From the NCBI RefSeq assembly GCF_023078275.1, contig NC_062975.1, positions 5,369,141 through 5,433,140 of the forward strand: 64,000 nucleotides of DNA, in the 5' to 3' direction. This stretch comes from Leguminivora glycinivorella. Taxonomy: Eukaryota; Arthropoda; Insecta; Lepidoptera; Tortricidae. This document shows, in pieces, positions 22,651 through 37,600 of the stretch (position 1 is its first letter; each line of letters begins with the position of its first letter). Below the pieces are notes generated by a model, which worked only from the letters and a program-made list of their open reading frames with translations, had not been told where the DNA came from and made no database searches. The position numbers and the translations under genes were made by a program.

Positions 22651-25600
22651 CTCCTTTGCTTAAGACAACAAGAGTCTTTTACAACTCTAAAGTTATTTTA
22701 GTTATTCGTTTTTTTTTCTTCATGTATAATTTTTTTAGATGTACTTTGACACTTAGAGACTCTATACATCTCTAACATCTCTTATTAATAATCATAATAG
22801 CTTTGTACTTTGTATAATTTCTTGTGTTAATATTTTTTTTTTATGAATACTTTTGCTTATTTTGTATCTTGTTTTTTTTAATGCATGTTAATTATAAGAT
22901 GTAATGTTTTGAAAAGAAGTGGCCCGCCGAGTTTCTTGCCGGTCCCATAGTGGATACCCTCCTCCAACTGAGGGGGGACTGAAATCTTCTCGAGGCTGAG
23001 GCGTAGGGTTAGAGTCGGCGTAGTTTTATTTGACGTTCATAAGCGCATTGTAATATGCCTACTTGGAAAAAATAAATATTTCATTTCATTTCATTTCATA
23101 TCATTTGGTTTATCGTTTTAATGAGCTATTAAGTATAGTGTTTATAAGTAGAAATTTAGAGGATAAAAAACATAAAAGCCTAAATATTTAAGCAGGTACA
23201 GGCTGTGGAACACTGAACAGTTAGTACACTAGTGTGATTTAGCTCGCATTTATAAGAGGTGCGAAAAGGACGCACCGACGCGATAGTTTCTCTATTACGC
23301 GACCATGCTTGCCCTTCTGAACTCGTGATTTACCGACCAACCCGGGAATGTTGGCCAATTCCCGTGCCGTGCATGTTCGCTTTACATATTTAATTTTTAA
23401 AACAGTAGAGCAGATGGTAGCCGACCGTCCAACAATATCCATGTCCAATGTATATTAAATTTGACGACCGGTCTGGCTCAGTTGGTAGTGACCCTACCTG
23501 CTAAGCCGCGGTCCTGGGTTCGAATCCTGGTAAGGGCATTTTTTTGTGTGATAAGCACAGATATTTGCTCCTGAGTCATGGACGTTTTCTATGTATATAT
23601 AAGTATGTATTTATCTATTTAAGTATGTATATCGTCGCTTAGGACCCATAGTACAAGCTTTGCTTATTTTGGGGCTAAGTTGATCTGTTGTAAGGTGTCC
23701 CCAATATTTATATATTTATTTTATTTATCTCCATCCTTTTTATGTACCTATACTATTGAATGTTTTATTCTGAAATTTAAGATGTCTGAGCATTTCTTTA
23801 AATGATAGAGATAGTAAAAAAGGTACAGAAAATTGCAAGACTTAACCATTTTTAGATCGATCTTTCTTTACAACCAACCGAAAGTAATGTTGTAAATTAT
23901 TCCTTAATGACATAAAAGTGAATTGACACTGACCTGCATCTCAAGTGCATCAGTGCTATAAATTTATTGCCCATCCGCTTAATGCTGTAATGACACCTGT
24001 TTCTGATAAGACAATTTTATGGCCTCGTTAAATCATGAAGTCTTATAAAAAACATATAATAATGCCAACTCATAAACATGAAAAAAGTTGTGAAACGCGT
24101 AGAACTTTTCTGAAAAATGTACATTTTTTTAAAAGAACTACTTATGTAATTGTATTTCTTTGTTAAGATACATTTATGCACTTGCGTCTTCTACTCGCAA
24201 TTAGCATATCTTGAAAGAGATAAACAAAATTAATAAGGCGCGCCTTGATGATGCCACAATCATCGCTTAAGATAGGACCTAAAACTGGGCGGAGTCTGTA
24301 TAGTTGTATACCATTAATGGATATTAAAAACTAAGAAGTTCTTCCATCCACTATTTTGGTTGCGTTACTAAAATAAAATGTTTTACCACGTCTTATTTTT
24401 ACAAGATTTTTCTGTCTGAAACGCAGTTTTGCAATTGATTAAACCCCTTTAGATTTAAGTTTTAGATATTCATTGAATCTTGTAGATATTATGTACAAGT
24501 AAGACATACAGTATGTAAACTAACGAAAACCATTTACTGTATCCCGTAAATGTCCAGGTGATACTGAGAAACTTTTACTATGGGACCAACACCCAAAACG
24601 CGAAATAAAAATTTACTCTCCCATAGGAAATACTTACTATAAAATAACTTTTCACGCGTAGAACCTATGAAACTGTCAGAAGATATTTTCGTGATTTCGG
24701 GGTTGATCCCATAGTAAAAGTTTCTCAGTATCACCTGGACATTTACGGGTTACAGTAAATGGTTTTCGTTAGTTTACATACATACTGTATAGTTTACACA
24801 TTATATTCTGTCAAACATATGCAACAGCTCCACATATGTACCTATACCTACAACTGTAGTGTATGTGTATATGTACATAATATGTGTATTTGTTTTAGAG
24901 CTTATCGATGTTTATTTCCAATGCATTTGCAATACATGCATAATTAGTTTGTAAATATTCTAGGTTATCTGGTCCTATCCATCACTCGGCACCCACACCC
25001 GCCCACACCGAGGACTCTTCATCTTCTTGCCACCTTGGTCTACTAACATACGCGTATTGTAGCACTGTACAACTCGTGTTGTAGGTACATTATGTACAGA
25101 ATACAAACAATAACCGGATTGAGTCATTGCACATGGATAAAAAAAAACTTTACCTTCTTAAGAATCAACCTATCCCAATTACCTTACCTATATAATATAT
25201 ACTATGTATTAAGTACTATTACATATTAAAATTGTTAAAACTAAAACCGAGCATAATATTTATCCGATTTTGTAGTTTAGTGACACGATTGGGCCCTTAA
25301 GCTCAGAGATATATTATTATTTTTAAATCACGTACTTATTAGTTACCTACCCGAATGAAATAGATAGTTATTTCTCTATGGTATACAAATAAACATTTGA
25401 AGTGTAAAATAATCCCTACTAATTATGAGATTAAATTAGAATTGAATCGAATCTAACTATTGGTTGAATACCCACTCAATACTTTATATTTTTTTGGTTA
25501 TTTTGAGGCTTTTATTTAAATATCGATAGCTAATTGCGCATTTTCTGTAACATTAGTAACACTATAAGTATACAACTTACGTGTCGATGCGTGTTTAACA

Positions 25601-28600
25601 CACGTGTCAAATTTATCGACTTCTTATCGAGTGAACGTGTCTTACCTTTACGGTATAAAAAGTTCTGAGAAAAAGTCGTGGTCAATGTGAAATGCAAATC
25701 AATAGTTAAACAAAAAACTCTAATGGTCATAAAGTCACTTTTGTAGGGATTATGATTATTATATCATTTATTATTTAAAGACTATAATTAATAGATACAG
25801 GCTCTAAAACTCGTTCTTAAACAGTTCATTAAAGTAATAATATGTACCTACATAATAAGCATGTACCTAGTATGTAAGTGTAATGTAGTGCCTTGTTAAT
25901 GTTAGGGCTACACATACTGCTAGTAAACAACTCTCTTCAAATTGATTACTACAGTAAATCCTTTATCTTGGGTCCTTAATTGGAAACATACTTTAAGTTT
26001 ACTTAACGTTGACACACAGGCTATTTGTATAAATATAAGACGCGTATAAATTTAAAGAACAGTTGTATGTAAGTATATAAATACGTCGATAATTGTGGTT
26101 GATAATTAAAGATTAATTTATTTATTGCACATAAAACAGACAGTACAATCCAGACTTGGAGTTATATCAGTTGAATATATTAGAATATTAACGACGCCCG
26201 TCCTTTTACAGTAAGCTCTGTAATTTGGAGGTCAAGATCCACATGTTGATCTATGACACGACAATTAACATGATTGAGAATGAATTGTTTCCTCATTACG
26301 AGCATCTCTGCAGTAAGTTATCGCTGTGGATCCACAGCCTACACCGTGCCTACGCCTCCCTCCGACTATCGCTACAAAACAGCCAGTAACGTACTGGCCG
26401 CCGCGCCGAGAAGCCTACACTACGCTCGCGTTTAAAAAAAAAGTCGTCTTTGGCGCGTTTTTCAACTTTTTAATCCCAAACGTCATCGGACGCGAGTTTT
26501 GTTTTTTTTCCTAATTTTGAAGGACTTGAGTAAAATGTCGGCGGATGTGTTGAGTGATGATTTGAAGTCTCGTCTGCATTTGACGACAAAAACAGTAGGG
26601 CAAGATAGAATACGAAGGGCGAGGGAAAATAACGAGGATGTCGCCATATTGTCTATGTTCCTGCCTAACGCTACGGCTGAAAGGGAAAACAAAAAGTTCT
26701 GCTGTGCCATGAGGGACCAGTGCTTACTTGGAGACCCAAGGAAAACTATCGCAGGTTGGAAACCACCCTGTATTTTACATACATTTTTTTATTATTATCA
26801 TCATCATCTTATTAAGATGATTGTAGAATTCTACAGCTGTTTCAATATTATTGTTTATAAAATATCATAGTCATGCGACAATTGTACAACAATAGGTCAT
26901 AGAAGATTGCTATATCAGGAATTCTTCCTGTGTATAAAGCAAATAATTTCACATCGTTCATCAGATAATTACAATTGTGTTAAGACACAATTTCTATTTA
27001 ATAAAACGTATATAATATAATTAAAAAACTAGATGACTTCATCGTCAACGTGAAATCATTTTAACAGTTCTAAAAAGACAATGTAAAAGGGATTATTCAT
27101 AGTGAGAAACGAAATTGTCCTAGCTAGGTAGTCTACAGAAGCATAAAAAAAATCACTTACTAACTGATTTATTGCCAGCCGGGCCTTTTACAGTCATGCT
27201 ACTGTACTGTCCATTGCCATTGCCATGTAAATGCACCGAAACGTTGTTAACCGCAGACGTCATTCGTTCAAAATAAATATTATATCCTTCATTCGAATGC
27301 TATTCGAATTTTGAATCCGCTATTTTTTTATTGCGTTGCTAAAGTTGGGGAGTTCTGTCTGGCCTGCATTTTAAAGCAGTTAAAATTTTCACTTTTAGAT
27401 CTGATCTGCCTGCTGAATAAAACTTGCAAATAATATAAAATATTGCCATCGGTTACAGATATGCATAAATAAATAAGTTGTTCTATTATTAAACAATAGT
27501 TGGTTCCAACATTCATATGTAGGTACCTAGTTTGTCTCCGTGCTGGTCATTATGTTATGATAATAAAGCGGCGTAATGTGTGTTTGCAAAACCTACCTGA
27601 TCTCTGATACGTGCGTTTCATCTGAATTCAGCTTGCATTCAATTACCGTTTATGCATGTCATTAAAATTATGTCATGGAAAACATATATTATTCCCCATT
27701 CCCATATAAAATAATGACAATGTAGAGTCTAGATTATTTAGGTACATACAGAAGTCAAGACAGAGTTTTAAATTACTCTTAATCTAATTATAATTAAAAA
27801 CGTCTATTTTGTGTGTTGCTTGACATTTTTTATCCACGCGGCAGAAATCACGCTAACGGACATCCATCTATAGAATTTATTGATTTTTATAAAGGCTTAA
27901 TAGTCCTATTATAACACTTTTTATTTTATACACGTCCCGTGGCAATAAACAGCCGTCAAGTAAATTTACATTAGTCACCCGTTAATTCTAAGCCGCACCA
28001 TTAATTCGTTCACTCGTAATTGAATGAACGTCGGTGTCGTCGATCCTTTCATTCAATTAATCTTGTCATTCAACGAAATGAAGGCCATATTTAATTTTAT
28101 TATTAGTATTGCAAACACGCATGCAGATGTTTAAGCAGGACAAATGTTTTTAAACAATGAATCAGCTTATTTAAATAATATTATAATTCAATGTGTATAT
28201 AGCTTAGCTTGCTAAAAAAATATTATTTCATTCCTAATTTGAAAATGATCCATTCATTTATACAAGATTGAAATCTTTAGCTATATTTAAATTTGTAACA
28301 CGTCCACAACTTCTTAAATGTTGACAGAAGTCGTTCCTGTAACTGGGCCATTTTTTTTTTTTCAAAGTTGTCCACCCCACTTATTTTCTAGATTTTTGAT
28401 TTTTTATGTGATTTGATGATTTCCACTCACCGTTACCATTTTTAACCGCCGCCTCAAATCTCTCAAGAAAGGTGGTTTTCAAGTCGTTTTTTTTTTCATG
28501 TTTGTTCCACGATATCTCCGTCGTTACTGGACCGATTTTGAATTTTTTTTTTATTGAATGTATATGCATACAGATTGGTCCCATTTTTACTGATGATGGT

Positions 28601-31600
28601 CAGAACGGAACTCCTCAAATCTGAACGGCATGCTCATAGTGACTTTGGTATTTTTATAAGAACAGTATGCACTTCCGTCCAGAACAGTGACATTTGGTGG
28701 CGTACGCATACATTTTGTATGGCGGTAACGGAATGGAGGTCTGAAAAATGTATGGAAATCTTGGGACATTTTTTTCTCCTATCAGGGGGCCGATTTTTGA
28801 ATCTCACGGCGTTCGAATTCAGAAAATTGTAATTGAGGGCGCCAGAGGGCGCCACGAGCCTTCGGGAATGTCATATACTTAGAAATTTCGACCCTTGCTT
28901 TCGTGGACCGATAGCCGAGTGGTTCTGGCATTCGCCCGGTAAGCGGAGTACGCTGGTTCGATTCCAGCTCGGAGCACTGGAGGCTTTGGTCACTTTTTCT
29001 TTGTATATGACATTTATTTAATGTTCAGAAAATTGTCACCGAAATTGCCTACTATTTTCAGTGACAATTTTCTGAATTCGAACGCCGTGAGATTCAAAAA
29101 TCGGCCCCCAGGATCGAAAGACCTCGCGATTATGAGTATGAATCGCGTAAAAAATACTCATGTTACAAAAAAGTGGGGTGGACAACTTTGAAAAAAATGG
29201 CCCCTGTCATTTTCCTGAAGCCGTATCGAGACATTTCGCATGATGTATGTACCTACGTATCTTATTTCAAATAAGAATAATGAAAGTAAAGGATTAAACT
29301 ACATCATCAGAAGTACTTCAACATCATCAACTAAAAGACTAAACTATCAACGCGACGAGCTACAAAGTTATAAAATGGAATCTATGGTTTACGGAACCTA
29401 TAGTATGCAAATTTGACCATAATTTACTATATGTTAGATACTTAAAAATAGTTTCAGTCTGGATTTTCAGATTATTTATTAATTGACTTCTTACAGTTAC
29501 CAATTTAAGACATTTCAACAAATTTAAATAGCTGCGCGTAAAGTTCTGAAGACAGAAAATAACTCTCAAGATCTAATAAAAGACTAGTAAAAATAAAGTT
29601 AACACATCGCATGATGTGTAACAAAAGCAGAGAGCTAAAATTATCGGCACGATAGTATTTATCTGGTGATTGGACGCTTTAAATAGACCAAGTTAACTAT
29701 ACAGTCTATCGCGGGCACTAGTACGGCTACTATAAATTTTGAACGAAGAAAAATGACATTCATCGTATGGAGATAGTGAACACTGAGCAGCATCCAAGCG
29801 GTTACATACTAGAACCAAAAAAAACACACTTCTTCCGTAACATCCCCGAGGAAGAATTAAAATATTTAAAATCTCATGACTCATGACAACATGTCTATTC
29901 ATATACAAGGTAAAATAGCGTAGGGAGATGGAGCTACCATCAGACTAAGCCGATTTGACGGGACCCTACTGATTGTAACCCAATTTCACGACCCGTCTCG
30001 CAAATACCTTTGATGAACTGTATCTATATCTATCTATACACACACATACACAATCGCACACTAATACATTCACTACACAATTAAGATTCGTACTCTAAAA
30101 GAGCATAGCATTTAATGTTACAAATTTAGACAGGTACACTTTTTTAGAAAAACTATACGTTACATATAGTTTTATACGAGTGAACTTAAAAATTTTTGAC
30201 TATTCGTTATAATCTGTAACGATTTTAGTATCAGTGGGCCGATTTTTGATTCTCACGCGTTCGAATTCAGAAAATTGTCACTGATAATAATAAGCAAGTC
30301 ACCGTTTTCAACCGGTATTTTAGTGACAAAATCCCGTGTGCGAGATTCAAAAATCGCCCTCCTGGTAGGTAATACACAACACGTTCACAATACAATTTAC
30401 ACACACTCATGCATTAACACACACGCCACAATTTTAAATTCATCAAACCTGTAATTAACCTAAGCTTTTTTAGACATATTAATCGTACGATGTAAAACTG
30501 AGTTATAAAGATCTGAAGAACTTTTTATAGATTTTATGGCCGTACTAGGCGATCGGATTGAAACAGTCCGCTCAGGTACAGGATTAAGCCCACTATACAA
30601 ATACGTAAAGCTCAGTAAAACTATTAATTGAGCATGGCGCGTGCTTAAAACCGGAAGCCGTGCTAGAGATGGATGATCATTTAAGTTCTACACAACCCAT
30701 TTCAAACTTAAATTGAATTGTGCCCCTTCTTGATGGTACAAATGTTGAGTGAAACAGAGGTACCTACGTATAATGTATTATTCTAACTATTTATTTTGAG
30801 CGAATACTCGTCCGCTTTTGGATTTGTTTTTTTTATTGGTATGAATCGTTAACATTATAGGAGCACATTTCACATTTTAATATGTGTATTTACCTTAAGA
30901 TTATTTGGAGATTAAAATACTTACATAAGTAAATATAAAAAATAAACGTAAGGCACGAACGCAATTAAAAACAAAATTCCGGCATGAGACTCGACATAAA
31001 GTTAAACAGCTCGGAAATGCTTACAAATCTGAGTAATGCCGTAATATCCGTTCAGACGGCCCTGTTTGTGCTGTGCCGCTACATTGCTCCCCTTTAAAAA
31101 TTGTTTATGACATGCTTAAGAATCTTTTTAGATATTATACATTGCATAGAGGTAATTTTTGCAGATACCTACATTAGGAATTCATATTAAAAGCTCAGAA
31201 TCACACACATACACACATACAGTAGGTACCTTGAAAGGCGCAATGTCATGTGCCTATCCTATGTATACACACTTTTATCCAAGTACACATTTTTTTACAC
31301 ACTTGTAATAAGTAATGTAAGCACATAATAATATGAATCGTTTTATAATATGGCTTGTTTTATATAATTTGTAGTTTACACAGCCCCCATTAACATTGAC
31401 TCCTGCCTTCACCTGTGACTTTTATGAATCTTTATAAGGCTATACATATAAACAAATTGAGGTCGTTACTTTCGAAGAAAAACTTTTAATATTACGTAAT
31501 ATAAATACACCTACTAATATGGTGTTTATAACCCGTTAATTATGCAATTTGTGAGAATAGTCACTGACATTAATTAATTGAACAAGTGGGCGGGCTCGTT

Positions 31601-34600
31601 GATATTTCTTTCTGTGTAAATAAGTTTGTACTTATTATTTTACATTGACGCAAATTCGTGTTTCTGACTCATATAAATTAATCAAAACTGGGTTATGTTA
31701 TAATATAAAAATATCATAACATTATGTTAAGGTCACTAAAAAGTCTAAAAACAACATCAAACCAATCAAAGATCTAATCTCGCGTGAGTCGCTTGAACAA
31801 ATTTAAATGTGTACATAAATAATAATGGTATCCCATTTTCCAATTCATATAAGTTTTCGAGGTTAAGGGGTCATCCACATATTATGTCACAGTTAAAGAA
31901 ATGAGTGAGAATATTTTCACTGCCTTCAAGATCACAAATAAGATATACCAATAATTGCAACAATACCTCTTCCTATCAATCAATCATAATGACATTGCCT
32001 GTCCGCTATCACGGAGAAAAACTTCCGGCGGAAGGTTGCCGGCGAGACTGCGAGCGCAACCAACAGATGGCGGGCCGCTCGCCTTGACCGCGGCGTAACC
32101 TCAGACACCCTCTGGCAAGGAAAACATATGACATAGGCAAGTTCTTGACTTGACCAAAGAGTGATACAGTAAAAATAAATAAATAAATATCTGTGTTCAT
32201 TACACAAATGCTCTTACCGGGATTCGAAACCAGGACCATCGGCTTAATAGGCAGGGTCACTACCGAAGTACCGACTGCGCCAGGCCGGTCGTCAAATGAC
32301 GTGACGGTATTTTATAGAAATATTAAAATTAAGTAGCTTCCGTAACGATCTGAGGATGTTACATTTCTAGTATTCGAATTCGAATGACCTCACGACGTTA
32401 ACTACATATAACTTCAGATATTATACTTAGGCCGATAGTCCACTATCATATGTTTATCATAGATATATGATCATAGGCAACATACCATCCTTTTTCTTCA
32501 CGTTGGAGAAAAAGGGAGGCATACAGACCTATGATCATATCACACTATCATATGTTTATCATATAAATATGATCATAGGTCTGTCTGTATGCCTCCCTTT
32601 TTTTCCAACGTGAAGAAAAAGGACGGCATGTTGCCTATGATCATATTTCTATGATAAACATTATATGATAGTGGACTATCGGCCTTAAAACCAGTTTTAC
32701 GCTTTGATTGACTGCCAATTAAGTTATAAGAAAAGACACCAATCAAAAACTGTTTTGTATGTTAATGCTTTATTACATGTTCAACAATCGCAGAAACAAA
32801 TCAGCGCCCTTGAATGGCATGAAAACAATGCATTGCCAATTCTTATCACCGGCCACACGTGGCGGCAGGTGAGCGAACTGCGTGCAACGGAACGTGCTCG
32901 ATAACATTCGCTCGGTTCTTGATTGGCGCGAAATTGCATTCCAAATTTGAATTTTTACAGCCATTCTTTGATAAACAAATGTTTTTTTTTTCGTATAGCA
33001 ACAATATGGTATCTGTGTAACTGTAAAACCTATTTTATAGATTTTATAATGAAACACTAGCAAATGACGTCACGGTCAAGTTACTTGCTGTTATAGCTTT
33101 AGGGCTATAAAGACTATTTCTATTTTAAAAATAGTAGGGTCTGTATACCTAATATTAGGTACCTATACTACATATTTTAAAAATAGAAGTCTAATAATAA
33201 CTGCAGCCTACGTTTCTCTGTATATTGCGTTTCATAAAATAAATGCATACATGGTATGGAACAATTTATTTAAAATACTTTCAGTCAACCTCAACATCCC
33301 TACTAATACATTAAGTACATAATTAACTTAAAATACTTTAGAGTATCCATTCAAAAACTACTTCAATCAGGAATATCCAACGTCTACTTTCTGCTCACAA
33401 TAATTTAAAAAAATACCATTTTAATAAAGAACTTTCATTCACCCCGATAACGACCAGCAATAAAACCGAAACTTTGATCGGAAAAAAGTAAACGCTCGCG
33501 TGGAAGTTTTTCATTCCAAATCCAATGTTACCTTTATTGCCAGATACAGTAAGCAACTATTTAAACTACAAATTACTTTGGAAATAGTATTCGCGTGTTT
33601 TTACTTGAACATTTTCCATTAGCGTATCTAAAGATTTCGCGTTCCATGTTCCATGGCCTAGTCTTTGTAAACTTATTCTATCATGGAGTATGAATTATAC
33701 AATTTCACTGAATATTTATTTTTATACTAATTATTATTTGCATTGGACGCTTGCCTGCATAATATTACCTATTTTTTAAATCCAAAGAGTTGACTGGATT
33801 AGTGCGGTGATCTGTATATAAGTTCAAGGTCTCCGAATTATGTGACGTCCCATACCTTAAGAAATCTATACTATAATATTACTTCAGTTCGAAGGTTGAT
33901 AAAGGAGATCCATAATCCATATTGTTATTAGAAAGGCTTATTGCACTTTCATTTCAGCATTAAGCACCATTCTGAGATTGTGATGGAGGACCTGAGCATT
34001 TCTTTTTTTTTGCCACTTTTATGAAGTGTGATATTTTTGAAAAAAATATGCTATTTCTACTCAGAATTACTAGCTTTTTCAATCCTAGTAGTTAAAAAAA
34101 TTGTCCCATACGATTTTTTCTTATTTTGTTACCATTTTGCGTACATGTTGTATGGGGTAACAAAAGAAAGTAACAAAAATGTTTGGAAATTCTGGGACAC
34201 TTTTTGTCTCCCAGTGAGATTGAAAGTACTCGTGATTCTGAGTACAATTGACCTAAAATTCCCTAAAACAATCAAATTTTTTTTATTGGCAAAAAAAAAA
34301 AGAAATGCTCAGCACATATCGCCGAACAGTGAAAAAAAGATTAGAATCCTTTTAAAATTTCCTCGACATAATTTATGCCAGTGCCTTTTTCTGCGTAGTT
34401 TTCCTTTTTTAAACGTCTAGAAACTCAAGTTATAGCTGCAATACAATCCATACAACATGGCATACAATAGCCAATAGATGCAGCGCAAATATGGGAAACT
34501 AAACAATACCTTGTTCAACTCTTTGGCGTTAGTCATATAATGCCTCTTTAGAGGTCGACCGCGCTGTTAACTTGTCCTATAAAAACTAGACGTAAAGTGG

Positions 34601-37600
34601 AAATAGCAAAACATCTACTAACACACCATATATGTATATTTTTATTGTAGATGTAACAACAGCTAAAATATTTGTTTACACCGAACTACTCGTAGTTACT
34701 ATGAATAATATTATTTCCCGCGGTGTGGTGACGGGTTATGAATTTCACCATCCCTTTCCCCCCGTGGGTTTCATAGAAGTCGACTTCGGGATATGGGCGT
34801 GTTGTGGGCGATGGGCTAGCAACCTAGCTGTCACTGTAATGTCACAATTCCATTAACTTTCAACTTTTAATGATAAAAGTGATGGCTTACGGAATACAAG
34901 CAAGGTTATTTTCCTGATAAAAGAAAAACATATAATATATTTTATAAAAGAAAAACATACATATATGTGTCTTAAGCTCTTAAGTTAGAAGTTACAATAC
35001 AACTAATACAAGGCATTCCAAATTATATATGTAAAGTTCAGTTTTAACATTGTAACACTTAATTAACGATCAACTTTGCGTTGCGCAATACCTATAGCTT
35101 TAAGTTTAACAAAACAAATCAAACCGAAACTAATTAAATTACATACAAGTGTTTTAACAACCATACGAAACTAACACAAATAGGTACAGTCAAGCTATTA
35201 AATAGCTATTAATTAAGCTATTAAATATAGATTCGGACAAAATGCCAATAATATGTATCCACAGGCTTAACATGTAAGCAATAAAATCGTCTATACATAT
35301 TTTTGGCACCTTGTCCGCATCTATCTTTTGAGTCTTGCCTGTCTAGTCGGAAGCACAAAAACAGACGTTTTTACAAGTGAATGAACAACGTTCACTGATG
35401 AGCCTTTACCATTGACCTTGCTATTCGTACTTAATGACGTAATCTTACACAAACTCGTGTTTGCGGATCAACTGTTGAACCATCCTCAAAATAGACGAGT
35501 ATCTGTGGCCTATTTCACAATAGTACAGCAGTTCTCGAAAAGTTTGTACAAAAATTAAGGAAAACGTTAAATATGTTTTTATTGTTCCTATTTTGTTACC
35601 AATATTTTTTTGATGAATTGAGATTTCAGTAAGTTTTATATCGTCATTAAGGTTCTCTAGTATCTATATTTGCTTAATTATAAAGATTATCCTGTCCTGT
35701 ATATATCTTACGAAAGTCGACTTATATTACTAAATGTTGGTAACAAAATAAGATCAATTAAAATTTGCTGACGTGGCTATGTACAAAGTCTTCGGGAACT
35801 GCTCAGTAACACTTCGCCGTCCATAGATGTCATATATACCATAGATCAAGCAAACGTATCTACTTAGCGTGTCAAATGAACTCATTAAAATCTACCGAGT
35901 TGTCCGTCTTTAATCGCAGCTTGCAGCTTTCGGGCGTCAATTTTTGCAAGTTGAAGTCAACAAAAACATTAAAAATGCCTCGTTACGTGATATTTAATTG
36001 CAACAATACTAAAATTATGAACACTCAAGGGCCTGAGACATATTTAAAATCATAGGCAAGTAACAACTTCAGTACAAAACATACAAATAGATGAATTTCT
36101 TCTATCTCTAATTCTAATTCTGTGTCGCCGTCCATTGTCCGTTTAACAAGGGAATATTGACGATGAGTATAGATGTAGTGAAAAGCTTTTCCTACGTATT
36201 TTTCCGGAACCGTTCGTATTTGTCATTGGTAGTTCAGACAGTGTCAGTACCTACATCTTGTACTGAGACTGACCGAAATAGCATGACACGTTCGTACGTT
36301 TCCGTAAGAATACGAAGGAAAATCTTTTCGCACTACATCTAATACATCTATAACAATGTTACATATCGTCACTACTTTGAAAAAATCTCGATGTCACAAG
36401 AGGGGGTCGTACGAAATCCTCGAAAAGTGCATTCGGCGTTTAACAAATGCTGCTCACATTTCTAAATTAAATGAAATAAAATAAATGTAGTTATTATCTT
36501 AAAGAGTGTGTCTACAACTTTTGACTATTCACAATCTCCAATTATTAACGGTGTAATAACTAAACCCACACAAAGTTGACCTAAAATGAGAAAAACGTAT
36601 GTCGCCGTTTAGTAAACTTTGTTAAAAAAATTCAATACTTTAGTTATAACATTAAGTTATTCTAAAAGCCAGATAAATGGACTACAGGTTTTGAGGTTTT
36701 TTATATTTTTCCTCTCAAAGGCAACAAAGAAATTTTACCTTAAATTTAAACTATCGTAAAATTTCCATACATTCGCCATTGCTGTCAGAATTCTCCTTTC
36801 GATTAGACGCCCTGAGCGGCTCATCGGAGGCAGACGTGTCGCCGGTCGCTCCGCGTTGACGTTTAAATTTGACAAATATTATGACAGAAAATAGTGTACG
36901 TACACGAAAAACCATACCAGTGTAAAACTGTGCTCAAAATAAATAGGGTAAATCAATAATGTCAGGTGGAGATCCAATCTCATTTAAAGTTTAAAGGTGC
37001 ATGGCTTGTGCATAAAAAATAAATAAAAATATATCACATTATTAAAGAAAATAACGAACAAAACCGAATGAGTATAAATGATTTCATTCTAGTTCGGTCA
37101 AATTGAAAAAAGTTTCATGTTTTCTTTTACTCATCGGAATACATTTTCATTACGCTGGTATTAACAGTACGTCATTTTAAAAATATATATGACAGCACCT
37201 ACGTCAAATTTTGTCAACCAAACTTCACAGGTTGTATTGTATGTAAACAATTACAATTTAATTTATTCATACATATATTCAGATACTTATTAATTGATTC
37301 TTACTTAGAAAAGAAAAAAGGGGAATGCGAGCGGGTATAGGTTTAGTGCTTCTAGTTCAAATTTAATTGTATATATAAAAAAATGTCTCAATTTCATTAA
37401 AGATTTACTCTGTGCATACCACGAACACGTAACCGTAAGTTGAAAACAATAATAATTATAAAGTACCAGCGGACCGCAAGGCGGTATGGGAGAGCAAGCA
37501 GCTACACGGGCGGTTCTACAAGGCCCTCACGGGACCCGATGTAGACCTGCTCGCATCGGTGAACTGGTTACGATTCGGGGACCTCTTCGGAGAAACCGAG

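Larger units (their letters stand above)
28345..29203. repeat. nested foldback elements, outer shell
   Basis: GGGCCATTTTTTTTTTTTTC followed by AAAGTTGTCCACCCCACTT (28345-28382) is inverted at 29170-29203 (AAGTGGGGTGGACAACTTTG then AAAAAAATGGCCC). Inside lies a second inverted pair (28785-29109), and inside that a tRNA-like SINE. Open frames on both strands here (28554-28832, 28634-28855) are chance products. Confidence 0.75.

Noticed and set aside
23463..23540. Possible functional tRNA gene
   Set aside because: Followed by the standard SINE body and tail, with other copies in the window.
28905..28980. Possible functional tRNA gene
   Set aside because: Boxes A and B are good but the acceptor stem pairs only partly, and it lies inside nested repeats; called SINE-like.
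34028..34420. 130-codon + frame
   Set aside because: AT-driven Phe/Leu/Lys composition, spans a MITE end, no family resemblance.
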